Source of the DNA: Ichthyophonus hoferi
Lineage: Eukaryota > Opisthokonta > Ichthyosporea > Ichthyophonida > Ichthyophonidae
Direction of reading: 5' to 3'
DNA length: 46,375 nucleotides
Assembly: GCA_002751075.1 (NCBI GenBank)
Contig: NAOQ01000010.1
Span: 189,801 to 236,175 of the forward strand
This document shows, in pieces, positions 34,501 through 46,375 of this stretch. How positions within the stretch are numbered: the first letter of the stretch is position 1; each line of letters opens with the position of its first letter. The translations under genes and the position numbers were made by a program. Below the pieces are notes generated by a model. That model was not told the DNA's origin, did no database searches, and worked only from the letters and a program-made list of their open reading frames with translations.

Positions 34501-36844
34501 ATTGGCAGTGGGGTGACAATCTAATTGGATCAGTTATATAATAAATGTCATAAACATGTGAAAGTGTAGGACGTGCCTGGCTATGCATAGCTATTTATGC
34601 ATAAAGTAGAGTGAACACATAAATGATAGTAACCATGGTAATAGGAAGCGTGATAACGAGATGGGGAGTAGACCTGGAAATACGTACAAAATAGAATAGA
34701 AGAGCAAATTAAGACATAGAGATCAGAGTAATGAATGGTGGCCTATTATAGGGCAACAAAGTAATGCAAAGCAAGTAGAAGGGGAAAGGATATATATATA
34801 TAGGGAACGAGAAATACATTTATATAAACACAGACCATGTACAACATTCATAGTAAAACATAAGAGATACATACCTGTAGGCTTCTCACACAGTACATGT
34901 TTGCCAGCCTTAATAGCCATAATGGAATAGTCTGCATGCAGGTGGGGCGGGGTTGCTATACTAACTAGATCTATATCCTTATTAAGAAGAATCTCATTGA
35001 TCTGACAGGTTGCTACGGGAATACCCAGCTCTTCTGCTAATTTATCTGCCTAAACCCATATGGAGGGGGTAACGTGTTAGTGTGATCTAATTGAGAGAGA
35101 ATTAGGTCTCCAATCATATATGTTTTCTATTCTAATATATGATGTGTTTACGGCTATAAGTAGTATTATGTAGGTATACACCATGTAGATGTATAGTATG
35201 TAGGTATATAGTATGTTAGGTATATAGTATGCTAGGTATATAGTATGTTAAGTATATAGTATGTAGGTATATAGTATGTTAAGTATATAGTATGTAGGTA
35301 TATAATCTATAGGTATATAATATGTCAGTATGTAGTATGTCGGTATATAGTATGTAGGTATATAGTATATAGGTATATAATATGCAGGTATATAATATGT
35401 AGATATATAATATGCAATAAGAAATAGACAAGATAAGCACTAGATTAGAACTAATGCAATCATATAATAAACCTATACACCATTATGTTAGATTATCCTA
35501 AGCCTCAATCTCTTTATACATGTGCCCTATAACAAAGAGATAAAAGAGACCGTTAATTATCTATCTATATAAAATTTAATGTTTTTATAGCAATCATATG
35601 CACCCTTCGAAGCTATCAACCTATATTGCTAATCAGGGTACTATGTGATGTCTATATCATTCCTCCTACATAAATGTAATAGTTTTTAGATAAGTTTACT
35701 CAAGGAAGCTATACCGTAGTATGTTAGTATGAGACAAGTTTACAAATAATCGTAATATACATATACATACAGGTACATAAGAGCAATATATAAAGAGGGC
35801 GGGGAGATTAAAGAGAACCCCTTTCATATTGTGACTTTAAAATAGACAAGACAAATGACAGTGAAGTAATAAATATTATTATGATACATATATGTATATA
35901 TACCAGCAAGTAAACAATAGCAATAATACCAATGAAACTGAAAGTAAACAAAGATATAAAAAAACAATAATAAAAGATGAAAGTCAATCACAGGCGAACT
36001 ATTTATAACACTAACCTTTCGTTGGGTCCTAGCCCATACTGCACCAATAGTAAAACCACATTTACGAAATAGAGGTATCTACGTAGAAGAGGAAAGACGA
36101 GAGGGCAGAGAGAAAGAGTAGAGAGAGAGAGAGAAATGCGTCAGAGACCATAAATAGACAGTTCTTTATTGCCAATAGTACTGAATTAAATTGCAAAATT
36201 AACAGGTGTAAAACAATATATACATATATAGGGTATATAAGTGTACCATAGTATATATAACATATATTATTATAGAGAAATAAACATATACATCTAACTG
36301 CATACTAAGAGACCATAGCACCATAACACCAATCATGCTACTAATACCCCCACTTCCTATTAATCTTTCATGCTATTACTTTACCTATCTGCTTGCCTTT
36401 TACCTCACTCTCTCATCTCCTGTCTCCCCTTACTGTTCCATATATCTATCCTTTCTTCCCCAGTATCCTCTAAATATATTTAGCATTCTCCTTTTAAAGT
36501 ATATAAATATTACTATTTAACATCAAGAAATAAAATTTGTTATTCATGTTTTCCAAACTACGGTATATAAGATGGTCTTTATATGACTTATTACTGAAGA
36601 AGGAAAGAAAATGCACGAAACATTAGCAATACCTCATAATAATAATAAGACTGAATACAATAGAAACACATAATATGATAAGGTGCAAAGACTAGAGAGT
36701 CAATTAAATATACATGGATATATGAATATATGGATTTACCTGCACCCTGGTACCCCACCCAGTCCCTATTATGGCGACACGAGGAAGTACCCCCCTCTTA
36801 GTTTCATCTTTATCAATACCCTCGGAGGTAATCTTTTGAGACAT
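31590..36844 (-). CDS. GFOD: GFOD1/2-like Gfo/Idh/MocA-family protein, 373 aa
   Basis: Minus-strand gene of ten exons: 36740-36844 (ATG), 36016-36078, 34875-35049, 34353-34423, 33934-34056, 33466-33640, 33013-33126, 32739-32794, 32313-32423 and 31590-31718 (TAG). All introns are GT..AG with matching phase; coding length is 1122 nt. The N-terminal Rossmann domain shows [13 protein letters not shown] (about residues 28-35), [14 protein letters not shown] and the family signature KHVLCEKPT. The C-terminal domain shows [51 protein letters not shown], a [20 protein letters not shown] stretch, a [10 protein letters not shown] block and [18 protein letters not shown]. This order and spacing match animal GFOD1/2 along the whole length. 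Binding of NAD(P)(H) is expected; substrate unknown. No signal peptide is evident. It retains EKP Lys and GSHxxD, the usual catalytic motifs of the superfamily. Confidence 0.93.
32943..33003. repeat. Polypurine GA/GAAA/GGGA microsatellite in intron
   Basis: A ~60-nt pure purine run on the plus strand (polypyrimidine on the transcribed minus-strand RNA). It starts about 10 nt after the 5' splice site of GFOD exon 33013-33126. Confidence 0.9.
34101..34237. repeat. 48-bp tandem repeat in GFOD intron
   Basis: Nearly three copies of a ~48-nt unit starting GATAGTATTAGAGGATGATA, each holding several GATAGTAT sub-repeats. It lies in the intron between exons 34353-34423 and 33934-34056. Confidence 0.9.
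35161..35415. repeat. GGTATATAGTATGTA-type minisatellite in GFOD intron
   Basis: About fifteen imperfect units of 14-18 nt based on GTAGGTATATAGTAT, in the intron between exons 36016-36078 and 34875-35049. The same unit recurs at 44717-44810. Confidence 0.9.
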
Positions 36845-39836
36845 CTAGTAAGCGAGAATAATAGAGGTAACAGTTATACCAATTTATACTCCAAATATTT
36901 TTATGTTCAAACTACTATATGAACATGCTCTTATTATTTTAGTTCATTGTAAACCTCTAATATATAGAAATAAATAAATAAATACACACTATAGCATACT
37001 TTTCAATAGCTGGTGGAAACTTGTAACTATTTACATAACCTCAACTTATATATACAAACATACATACATATACAAAAATAAGTTAAGATACGCATATAAA
37101 TATAAATATATATATATATATATGATAGTGAACTATGGATATGTAGGGTAGGGTATAACCAATCCACAAACTGCAGCTAAATTATTAAAATGGTGATAAA
37201 TCTATTCACTTCTAATCTTACTGATATGGCCAAAAAATTGAGCCATTTTAATTAATTGCCAAAAGGAAACACTTCCAAAGATTAGGGTTATATCAAATTT
37301 CTCAGAATAAAAATTAAGGCTCCGGGTGGCTGAAGTTCCAAATTATATGGAGCTGAAACCATTCGTCAAAATATTTTGAATAGTCAAATATTACTGGCTT
37401 GATAAGTTAGCATAGATCTTCATATATATTACTCCGTTCAGTCGGAACATTCCTGCAACAACCTATATTTCTTTATGTTAAAATATAGGAGTTGTTCAAT
37501 TAATAAATGTTGTGTTAAAACAGGAATATTTAACTAATTTAGATATTTATTTATATAACTATATTACTTAATATTATTAGAAATTATTTTTATTTATGTA
37601 ATCTGGAAAAATATTTAGAGCACATTTCCAGTAGCAAATTTGTGCTTTTTTAGATCCGAGCAGGTAATGGTTTTCACATCATTAGTGATACAATTAGTAA
37701 ATTACATACCTATAGATAAGCGATAAGCCAGTTTATGGGAATAGCCCAAAATAAGCCAGAATAAGCCAATCGTTAAAGCAAAAGACCAGTTTGCTACTCG
37801 TGACTTGTCTTTCATGAAAGCGGACAGGACCGTAACTATAGGGAAGGTGTATAGCCAAACTTCGGTCTGGAATCAAGACCGGCTGGAAAAATAAGCACAC
37901 AACAAACATTGTTGCTTTTTTAATTTATTTAAATATACATTGATATTTACTGTTTATTGTCGGTTATGTTCAGCAATTCATCCTCTGATGACAACTGTAC
38001 AAAACGTAAATTTCTACTAACTCACCCCCGTCCGGTCCGCGAGTCAAGATACGAGATTTAAGGTAAAACCTTCCTGCTGATTTGTATTCATCAATGGAGG
38101 CCTAAGTTCCTTTTGAAACTCTTTTACCGAACGATCTCAACTTATCCGATTCCACCTTTACAGATAGTCTAAGGTCGACAACACAACAAACTTGGAGGAA
38201 CATACATATAAAGACCAAGATTACGACACTAAATGAATATAGGTCACAAGAATGCTCCAGTCTCTAATTATTATTCCCAACATGGTAGCAGAAAAAGCTT
38301 AAATGGTTTATCAATGTCACAAAACCTGGTAATTCCATGAAGTCAACGATCCACATAGGCCGAAAATACTTCACCCCAACCAACTGGTTAACAACCACAT
38401 GTCAATTCAACCGCCAGCCGCCGGACACCAGATGCCAGAGCCTACAACAGAGCCAGAGCCCCGGAGCCGGAGCCAGAGCGATTGAGAACATTTAGCATAG
38501 AGTTTGGTCAGCTGTCTTCTGCTTTTTAAAACATTGGGTGCCAGTGAACCACAAGCCTACAGCTAAGTAGTCGCCATGTTAGGGTTCCTTTTATATTCCT
38601 TTTTCATATTTTTATGCCTTAGATGAAATAATCCGCCTAGGCCTTTGGGGAGTGTTAAGATAGAAATTTTTAATTAATTTAGGTACTTCTTTATATAGCT
38701 ATAATCCTTGAATTTAATATAATTAGCAATTATTATTACATCAGTAGTATGGAAAAATCGTGCAATCTATTGGTATTATTGGTATTATCCAGGATGATGA
38801 TCAAATTTGAAATAAGCAGTAGCAGAGGTCTTCCGACTATATAAAAACCCATTTCATGTTCTTATATTTTGGGTTCAGATATTGCATTGCTTAGGCATGC
38901 TGCCTAAGACAGGTCCTGTTGTTGTTCAATAAAAAATAATATGCCTTAACACAATCTGTACTCCGTGTATGCAAAGAGACACGTTAAAATGCTCCATAAT
39001 TCGGTATTCTCTCTCCTTCTAAAATGAATATAGGTAACAGGCCCGTCTCTACGTATTATTCCCAAAATATTGTTTTAACTTTAAGTTTTGTCCCTTTCGC
39101 CAACCTTTTGACTCACTTTCTCTTACTTTCCCTAGTATTAAATAAAGTAAGAGAGAATTTAGCATGAAATGTCGAATTAATTCCAAAAGAAACTCGTTAT
39201 ATCTCGAAGATGCTTAGCACAAAAACGTCCTGGTATATATTCTATCTGATATTGCGGTTTATTCTCCATTACCTAGGCTACGGACCAACTCTAGATTATC
39301 CCTCTTTCTCTTAAGGTTATATTTAAATCATAGTCTCCTTTAGTAGCCCAACTATTCCTAGACCTAGGTATTTTATAATAGTGCATCTGGCCTAAATTAT
39401 ATCCCTCGTACACTATTCTGCCTGAATTGCGTACACACAGTTTCCTTTATTTTTCCAGACCATACTGCTCACAGAGCTGAGTACACCATTTACTCTATTA
39501 AATAGTTTTATGCAAGACCACAGGTAGGGAGTGTATATGTGTATTGGAAGGCACCCACCCATCATATCGCTACGTATAGGTACACTCGGCCTGTATACTT
39601 GGTGAATTACTGCCCTTAGGTTATCTTGAAGCAGATACCAGAATATACTTCATATTGTTTATATTATTATCCAACATCACTTGGTCCTGGCTGGGCCTCA
39701 TAGTGTACTCCACCTCTTTCTAACCCCACACCAATCAATGCTCTACCATACCACATTATACAATATACCACAGCACAGGCCTATTCTTGCCACAAGACGC
39801 CCTATAAAGGATATACCATCACTCCATCCCTCTCCT
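36845..39836. other. Intergenic region with LTR-like debris
   Basis: Lies between the GFOD-like start and the NDOR1 stop. No host gene seen. It contains TA microsatellites (37108-37122), the decayed LTR-like pair described separately, and a small GAGCC(A/G)GAGC repeat near 38449-38480. Confidence 0.5.
37513..39067 (+). mobile_element. Decayed LTR-retroelement remnant (two diverged direct repeats)
   Basis: Two blocks repeat in the same order. TGTTAAAACAGG .. TAATCTGGAAAAAT (37513-37612) resembles TGTTAAGATAGA .. TAGTATGGAAAAAT (38653-38758). AAATGAATATAGG .. TTATTCCCAA (about 38231-38280) resembles the same block at 39023-39065. This suggests a left LTR of 37513-38282 (longer, probably with an insertion) and a right LTR of 38653-39067. 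The right one has a TATATAAAA box (38839-38847) and an AATAAA signal (38929). TGGTAGCAGA, like a copia primer binding site, follows the left copy at 38283. A GGGGAG purine tract directly precedes the right copy. The ~370 nt between them has no recognisable gene. Broken, old fossil; family uncertain, perhaps copia. Confidence 0.45.
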
Positions 39837-42800
39837 TCAGGACCAGGTCTCTAGTTGTAGTCGTCCTATAGCCTCTAAGTGTTCTATATACCTTGCACCG
39901 TCTTTAACGCTCAAGCCCCCCTCTGTTACCACTACCTCTTGGAGGGCTTCTTTTACAGCGTTCGGCATATCCTTTGATTTTCTGTATACATTCATAACCA
40001 CAGGAAGAGTTACTATGTGTTAGTGTGTATGTACAGGTACAGGTAGTGCCAGTAGTTGCATGCATAAGAAGACCTGTGCACCTATGTTTAATTATATATA
40101 TATATATATATGACTGCATGAAATCACTATAGAAACACTACATAGTTTACTTCAATACTAATACAGCATAGCAACAGTAATGGACAAGTAACCTCCCCTG
40201 AGTAACACCTATCTACTAATAACATATTTTAACTAGGCCCTGTTATAATCTGAATCTAACTCCCTTTTAAAGACCTACTCCCATTCGCTAATAAATTGGG
40301 TTACCATCCACAGCTACATGTAGATCAATACTTTACATGTAATTTAAATTTTAATAGTACCCTACTATTGAACACAAACATGTTAGCCCATAAGTTAGCG
40401 ATAGCGAATACTTTCAAAGGAGTGATGTAGTGTATACAGGCCACCTACCCACACACATAGATGTATGCCCCCTGTTGGTCTAATAGGAGCCACATGGCCT
40501 TGCCATTATCTTTAATACGATGCTGAACATAGACCTTTTGGGCCTAGATACAGAGGGAGGGAGCAGTGAGTATATGATGTATACCTTATGGACTGTATAC
40601 TATACTATTACAGACTACACACTATATTTTCCCCTCTCGCTACTCAGGCTACCTCTACACCTCAGGCATGATGCACATATAATAGAACAGGTGCCACAAG
40701 CAAGGAAACAGAAAATTATTAGAGGCTATACCTATGAATAGCTCATTAACAGCTCATTAGTACATTAGACCTGCACTTGTAGGGTGTAGTAGAAGGGATG
40801 CTTATTTATATGAATGATTAGATTGGATAAATAAAAGGAAAGGAAAATCTTACAGTGAAAAAGAACAAAGTGAGCAAGATAAAACCATTATGAATAATAA
40901 TCGTCCAATATTTTCTCTCTTCTGAGCACTAACTACACATGCCCAAACAATATCATCCGTCACCTGTCAACAACCAATCATATTGTAAAGCTCAGTAAAC
41001 AATTAACTGAGCAATCCCAGTACCTGACTCTACACCAATGCAATGCACTACATGCTATTCCCCTCTCTCCTACCTGATCCCTTGAAAAGGCCGTGACAAC
41101 AGAAAGGAGGTCACGACTAGAATAGGAGACCCACTCAGGGCCATAGAGATAGTCCTTGGATTGGTTGCGATTGCCAAACACGAGCATACCAGCTATGACA
41201 TCATAGGTATTAACACGTCAACTACTGTGTCAGCTTCACTAGTATAATCCCCCGGTTCATTACATCTGATTGCGTAAATACCACATTACCCATCTAGCCA
41301 CTTCCACTAATTGACCCGTCTATTTTATTCCTATCAGAACACCGTATATGCATGATATAGCAATGCATGCTTATGTACATCCATAGTTACCCATCTCTAT
41401 ACTAATAATCACACAGTTGTGTATGGATGTACTGTGGACCAATGGCTATAATGACTTGAGCCTAAAAAGGCATATGATAGGTCAGGTTATATAGCCATGC
41501 CATTAGAGGGAGGGGGGAACTACCAGCAAGGTCCTGGCTCACTCTCTCTTGGATAAAGTTTCGGAAGGGGGCCACACCAGTGCCTGTTAAAACAAAACGA
41601 AGAAGATATCTAGTTGGTCAGCAAAGATTACAGCCATGTAATGGCCCTACCGGGTTGGGCTAGCCTACTATATATCAACTCATCGTACAAGATCTCCAAT
41701 TAATCTAATCAATCATATTCCATCTCATCCCTTTCCTTTCCCTCTTCTCTTCCATCATCACCATTTCACATAAGCCAATGAGCTACCATAATAGATTTAA
41801 GACTGGTGCTAAGATTTATACAAAACAATTCTGCCCACTGCTTCTAGCCCATCCTATTCGTATACTGTATACCAGGCTCTTATAACGACATCCAACAATA
41901 ATACATTATACTATACTATACTAGACTATACACTAAAGGGGAAATTATCTTACAAAGAGTGCAAATACATGCAGATTATAAGGAGTGCAATAGTATGGTT
42001 AGTAAATGGTTGGTCAGGCTAAAGAGTAGTTATACTTCATTTAAAGAACATGCTCCCAGTACTTAGGATTGATATGTTATATGATATGATAGGATAGGAT
42101 AGGATATAATATTGTTATACAATAGCTTGTAATAATATAATATAGCAATATAGCTGGCAGGTAGAGTCAGCCATCCCTAAGAATAATATAAAGTTATCCT
42201 CAACCACTTCACCCATTATTATTATTATTATTCACAGTCGGTTAACCAATCACTTTAAGACATGGGTTCCTCCTTCTATACACCATGGGATAACGTAGTA
42301 TATTATATAAACGAAACATATAATAAGAGCATGTGTAGAATGGAAGAGTAGAAATACCGGCTAAGGCTTACTGCTTGGTATGTAGGAATGTTAGGTAGAA
42401 GAATGCATGTAGTTATAACCCACCCAATCCCAAGATCAGCCCACGCAAAGCACAGATTACCAAGCAAACAGGCCATGGCTTAAAATGGACATATTTTCAT
42501 ACCTGGGCCAATCATAATCATGGGCACAGAGGAATCAAGTGGCATTTTAATAGTACCGGGTGTCACCCACACGTCCAGCCTAGCACCTAGAAAAGGTAGT
42601 TTACAATAAATATAGGCAGAGAGTGAAGCAAAGCAAGCAAGAGAGCACTGGGCATTAGGCCTGGTCATAAGGGACTCTATAGCAATGATATATATATGGT
42701 GGGTGCTGGCCTCAAGGAGAAATATGGGTTGGGGTTGGGGAGGATAAAACAGTTATCTAACATCTTATCAAGGCCCCTGCATACACCCAATAGTCTTGCT

Positions 42801-45800
42801 TTGACCTCCTCTATCAATCTACATATACACACACTTGGACCTTTTCTCACTTAACTCTTTCTTCTCTTTCCCTACATATACTACTTCTATAATAAAGCCC
42901 ACATTGTTCTTTCTTTCTTTCCTCCGCTCAAGAGTCTACCCATTTTGCTTATTTTATTTCCTTCCCTCCTTTAAAATAATAACCCAGTCATATCTCATGC
43001 ATAAAATATCAAGAGTATCCTTACCCGCCTGTAGCCCAGCTAACCAGGCAGTGCATAACCCAGTACGTGGGGTACTCATTAGAGTTTTATACTGGACCAC
43101 GGCCACACTGATATGCACTTCTCCCATATGGGCCTAGTGGTGGGTGGGTATATGGCACACAGGTCAGGCATCACCGGCTGAAGGATATGTTGGTTGGGGT
43201 AGAGCCCGTGATAGTGTTAAGGGAATAACACTATACTCTACCCGCCTACCTTATACCCTATAGTCGTTATTGCCATATATTATACCATCATATCTTACCT
43301 GCCTAATTGCTAGCATGCCCGTATCCTCTTTCTTTATATATGTAGTCATCACATCATTGCATATACACCCATAAGCCTTCTGTACTGTACTAATATAAAC
43401 CACTGTATGTGCTTTCCCTCCTCTCCCTCTCCTCTATCATATCTCACTCCTACTGCTACACATCATACTGTCATATAAACACTTCGGTTCAAATAGGCCA
43501 ACACAAGCATTCTTAAAGATATATGTTCCTAGCTGCATGTATATCATACTAATGACTAGGCTACTGCAATATATTAGGCCACTAATACAGCCAAGGAAAT
43601 GTATGGGAAAGGGAATAAAGAATACTAAAGAGCTTGCAACATAGGGGATATGGGAATGTGCTATAAGATAGAGGCATTAATGGCGGGTATATTAGTGACT
43701 ATATAAGATAATATTTCTTGGACAAAATAATAAACATACACCCCCATATACCACCTTAGACATTCTGCAAACATATCCAAATACCCAGGCACCTAAGGCT
43801 ATATATATATATATATCCATATACAATAAGGGGTAATGTATTAATTCACCTCCACAAGGAGTCATGCACATACCAACATAAATAAAAACAGCAGACCCAA
43901 TGGTCTGTCCAAGCAAAAAGGCCCTACTTAACCAAGCATGTGAGGGCTGTATAGAGTTATTTACTGGTATAAAAGGGTGTATGTCTTGCTTTATCTCCAC
44001 CTACCTTAGATGAGCAGGCGATAGAGTACGGTCTAGCCTGTATAATGGGAAACAGGTCCAACAAGTATTCTAGAGGTACGTTACCACGACAAGAAGGAAA
44101 ATCCGCCAACACTTCTAGCATGGTGCGTCTCATACGATAGCAGTAGTCATACAGGTCATCCTATTAAGGGAGAGGGGAAAGAGAACAGGGCGGAGATATG
44201 TAAAGGATGTTAATAAGGGACTTGATAATAAAAAGGATGTGATTCTAGAGAGAATAAAGCATATACGGGGGGACGAAGCACATTACTGTAGGAGGAGGAG
44301 GCCTCAAGGCAGAGTAGTTTGAATACGACAGCTAGTACCACTTAAGTCAATGACCAAGGATAAATGTACATACAGAGATAATCTATATTTGGGTGGGGGA
44401 ACCAGTGCTCCTATCCTACACTCACCATGTTTTCAGGTAGGCAGAATTCCCTTAGTCTCTCAATCTCTCTCTCGTCCGTGGCAAAGAAAGATAAAAGTTC
44501 AAAGTAATAACGTGAAGGTCTCCTCCTGTTATGATTGGATGGTTTCAAGATTAAAGGTTATTAATAAATGTAGTAATAAAGATAAATACAATAACCCCAT
44601 CATATTATAATGTAGTATGATCTCCAGTCTACCAGTGAGAAGCAAGCTTATGCTCAACCTTACTGGATTTATTTTTGTACAGTGTCAACATCTACACATA
44701 CATATGGGTATATTCATGTATGTAGGTATATATTATCTAGGTATACAGAATGTAGGTATACAGTATATATAATATATAGGTATATAGTATGTAGGTATAT
44801 AGTATATATCTGAAAAGATTCGATTAAAACGGGGAAAGAGAGGGGTAACCAGTAAGAAAGCCAAACAGGGGCGTAATTACTATGACACATACGTGATATC
44901 CAGGTAGTACCGCACTAGGTCGGCCACACTGCAAGGGCTGGGTACAGGAGGCAGCTGGGCCCCTATTACATGGACATGATTATTATATAGGGAGAAAGGT
45001 CAGTGGAAACAAGAAGGGTAGTATAGGCTGCAGTCTTGGTACTCGTATGTAACGTTATTCATCTTCCCAATCCTATTGGTGTCCAAATAAACCAGCCAAT
45101 CCACATGAAGATGTAAAATAATACAGAGTTAGCAGAGCCAATGGCAAGTAAGAGGTTGATAGTCAAGGGAAGCAGGAGAGGAGGGGGGAGTTGAAGGGGT
45201 ATATGAATGGGGTCTGTGTGGATAACAATAAGGAAGAGAGAGAAGGAGGAATGGCACCCACCAGGGTCCCTGGAGGTCAGTTCAAACACCATGTCGGGGT
45301 CCAATTGAAAGTAGTCAATAAAATATGCCACGTTATCAACCAGGTTGCTAGGGCGGACATTAAGAACATCCCCTGGGCCGTACCTGCCAATCACGTCATA
45401 GGGTGTGTTAGCTGAGGGAAGGGAGGGCTATACGCATATGCAGTAAGTAAGATAAGGCACTTGATAGACCAGACCAATCAACAAAGAGTCTATCATACAT
45501 TAAATCATACAAGCGACTCAGCAGGCAAACAACCTGCTTCTATATATGCATTAAATATCATAATTCCCCTAACAATCAAATAAGCCAATCGTATACATTA
45601 AACACCCCCCCGAAGTGGTGCAAGGGTCCCCTCAGTATATATTATATTTGGAAACTAGTGTCTACGCGGTAATGCCACCTACGTCAACATGTCATTGGTC
45701 TCCAACTCAATATGCCTGACATCCTGCCAATGACCTTGTGGGGTCATTCTTCTATTTTCTTTTAGCCGTACACTCATTGGCTGTTCCTTAGTGTACATCC

Positions 45801-45954
45801 CTGGTTGAGCACCCTCTAGAAAGGGGTCTAGCCCTCTGGTCTCTGGAACAGGAATCTTATCCACAGGTTGGATAACAGTAACGCAATAGCGGGAATCGGG
45901 TGTGGCATAGTTAAGGAATAGATAATATAGATAATGTATTGGTAGGTACAGGTA
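39837..45954 (-). CDS. NDOR1: NADPH-dependent diflavin oxidoreductase 1 (Tah18), 5' partial
   Basis: Transfers electrons from NADPH via FAD and FMN to the Dre2/CIAPIN1 Fe-S protein in cytosolic Fe-S cluster assembly. Eleven minus-strand exons: 45683-~45954, 45262-45383, 44893-44962, 44426-44525, 44005-44160, 43025-43133, 42503-42586, 41524-41583, 41074-41192, 40449-40543 and 39837-39981 (TGA), all GT..AG with agreeing phase. FAD-binding domain: TPQGHWQDVRHIELE, YGPGDVLNVRPSN, YFELLSFFATDEREIERLRE, YDYCYRMRRTMLEVLADFPS, ARPYSIACSS. NADPH-binding domain: MIMIGPGTGVAPFRNFIQER, MLVFGNRNQSKDYLY, KVYVQHRIKDNGKAMW, GAYIYVCG, MPNAVKEALQ, then the C-terminal ETWS, with the Trp typical of the family. 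The N-terminal flavodoxin (FMN) domain is not in the window. The acceptor of the first exon seen is less sure: CAG at 45957-45955, or one nearer 45840. Confidence 0.95.
44717..44810. repeat. GGTATATAGTATGTA-type minisatellite in NDOR1 intron
   Basis: About six imperfect units of the same kind as 35161-35415, in the intron between exons 44893-44962 and 44426-44525. Confidence 0.85.
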
Positions 45955-46375
45955 CTGGATATCATAGGATTAAGCAATATAGATGCTTTCTGCCTATATG
46001 TACGGCAACATAACAGTCAAGCATTAAAAGGTTCATTTCAAAAACACATGGACACATGTACTCATCACACTATTTAACTCGACTGCTGCGTTAGAATTTC
46101 AATCATGTACATATTCTGCTAATATTACTCCAACCACCGTCTACAATGGGACTTGAGGCAATCATAGATTGACACTATAAACATAGATTGGCACTCTTTC
46201 CCTTCTCTCTTTACCACTTGGATGCCAATAACTTGTATTGTTAAAGTATATTGTTCCTTTAGTATTTGGTATGTCTATATGTCAGGTGTGAAGGAGTATG
46301 TCTATAGATTAATATTAATATAGGATGCTGTGGAGAGGGAACTATACTGACGGGCCATACATTATATTGTATTGT
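45955..46375 (-). other. Intron of NDOR1 or further upstream sequence
   Basis: I looked for flavodoxin-domain exons (GLGDSSY- or GLGDDQ-like blocks) on the minus strand and found none. Most simply this is an intron whose 5' exons lie beyond the window. Confidence 0.5.

Noticed and set aside
35161-35415. CRISPR-like array
   Set aside because: The units are contiguous AT-rich minisatellite repeats with no unique spacers, in a eukaryotic intron.
45191-45415. Plus-strand ORF over 45191-45415
   Set aside because: Antisense to NDOR1 exon 45262-45383.

Overview
The window is draft-assembled nuclear DNA from an intron-rich, AT-rich eukaryote, with two runs of N. The coding signal sits in many short exons with GT..AG introns of about 0.1 to 2 kb. 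I rebuilt five genes by matching open frames, splice sites and intron phase. They are a mitochondrial FAD glycerol-3-phosphate dehydrogenase (5' end off the window), a small Ser/Thr kinase, an unrecognised Ser/Pro-rich protein, a GFOD1/2-like Gfo/Idh/MocA protein, and an NDOR1/Tah18 diflavin reductase (5' end off the window). A GFOD1/2-like gene beside NDOR1 points to an animal or a unicellular relative of animals (for example an ichthyosporean-type protist). The phylum is not settled by what I can see.

Layout: 71-1944 (+) dehydrogenase; 1945-4460 intergenic with a cluster of perfect palindromes and a patch of decayed coding-like sequence; 4464-7411 a broken Ty1/copia fossil whose 5' module is present three times (once inverted, twice direct); 7412-10973 AT-rich filler with the first gap; 10974-13732 (-) kinase, 5 exons; 13733-20672 mostly non-coding, with a ~476 bp terminal-inverted-repeat element at 17303-17778 and a possible small membrane-protein ORF at 18540-18857; 20673-25435 (-) unrecognised 7-exon gene with the second gap in its last intron; 25436-31589 intergenic with one possible small ORF; 31590-36844 (-) GFOD-like gene, 10 exons; 36845-39836 intergenic with a decayed pair of LTR-like repeats; 39837-45954 (-) NDOR1, 11 exons seen.

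The genes do not form a pathway. The dehydrogenase feeds electrons from glycerol-3-phosphate to the quinone pool. NDOR1 passes NADPH electrons to the cytosolic Fe-S assembly machinery. The GFOD-like protein is a Rossmann-fold dinucleotide binder of unclear role. Four of the five genes lie on the minus strand.

The points most worth a second look are the unrecognised 316-aa gene (all seven exons agree in phase, one intron is GC-AG), the odd kinase, the GFOD-like protein with catalytic-type motifs kept, the triplicated module in the copia fossil, the TIR element, and both gaps being flanked by near-identical copies of the same sequence (likely false duplications).
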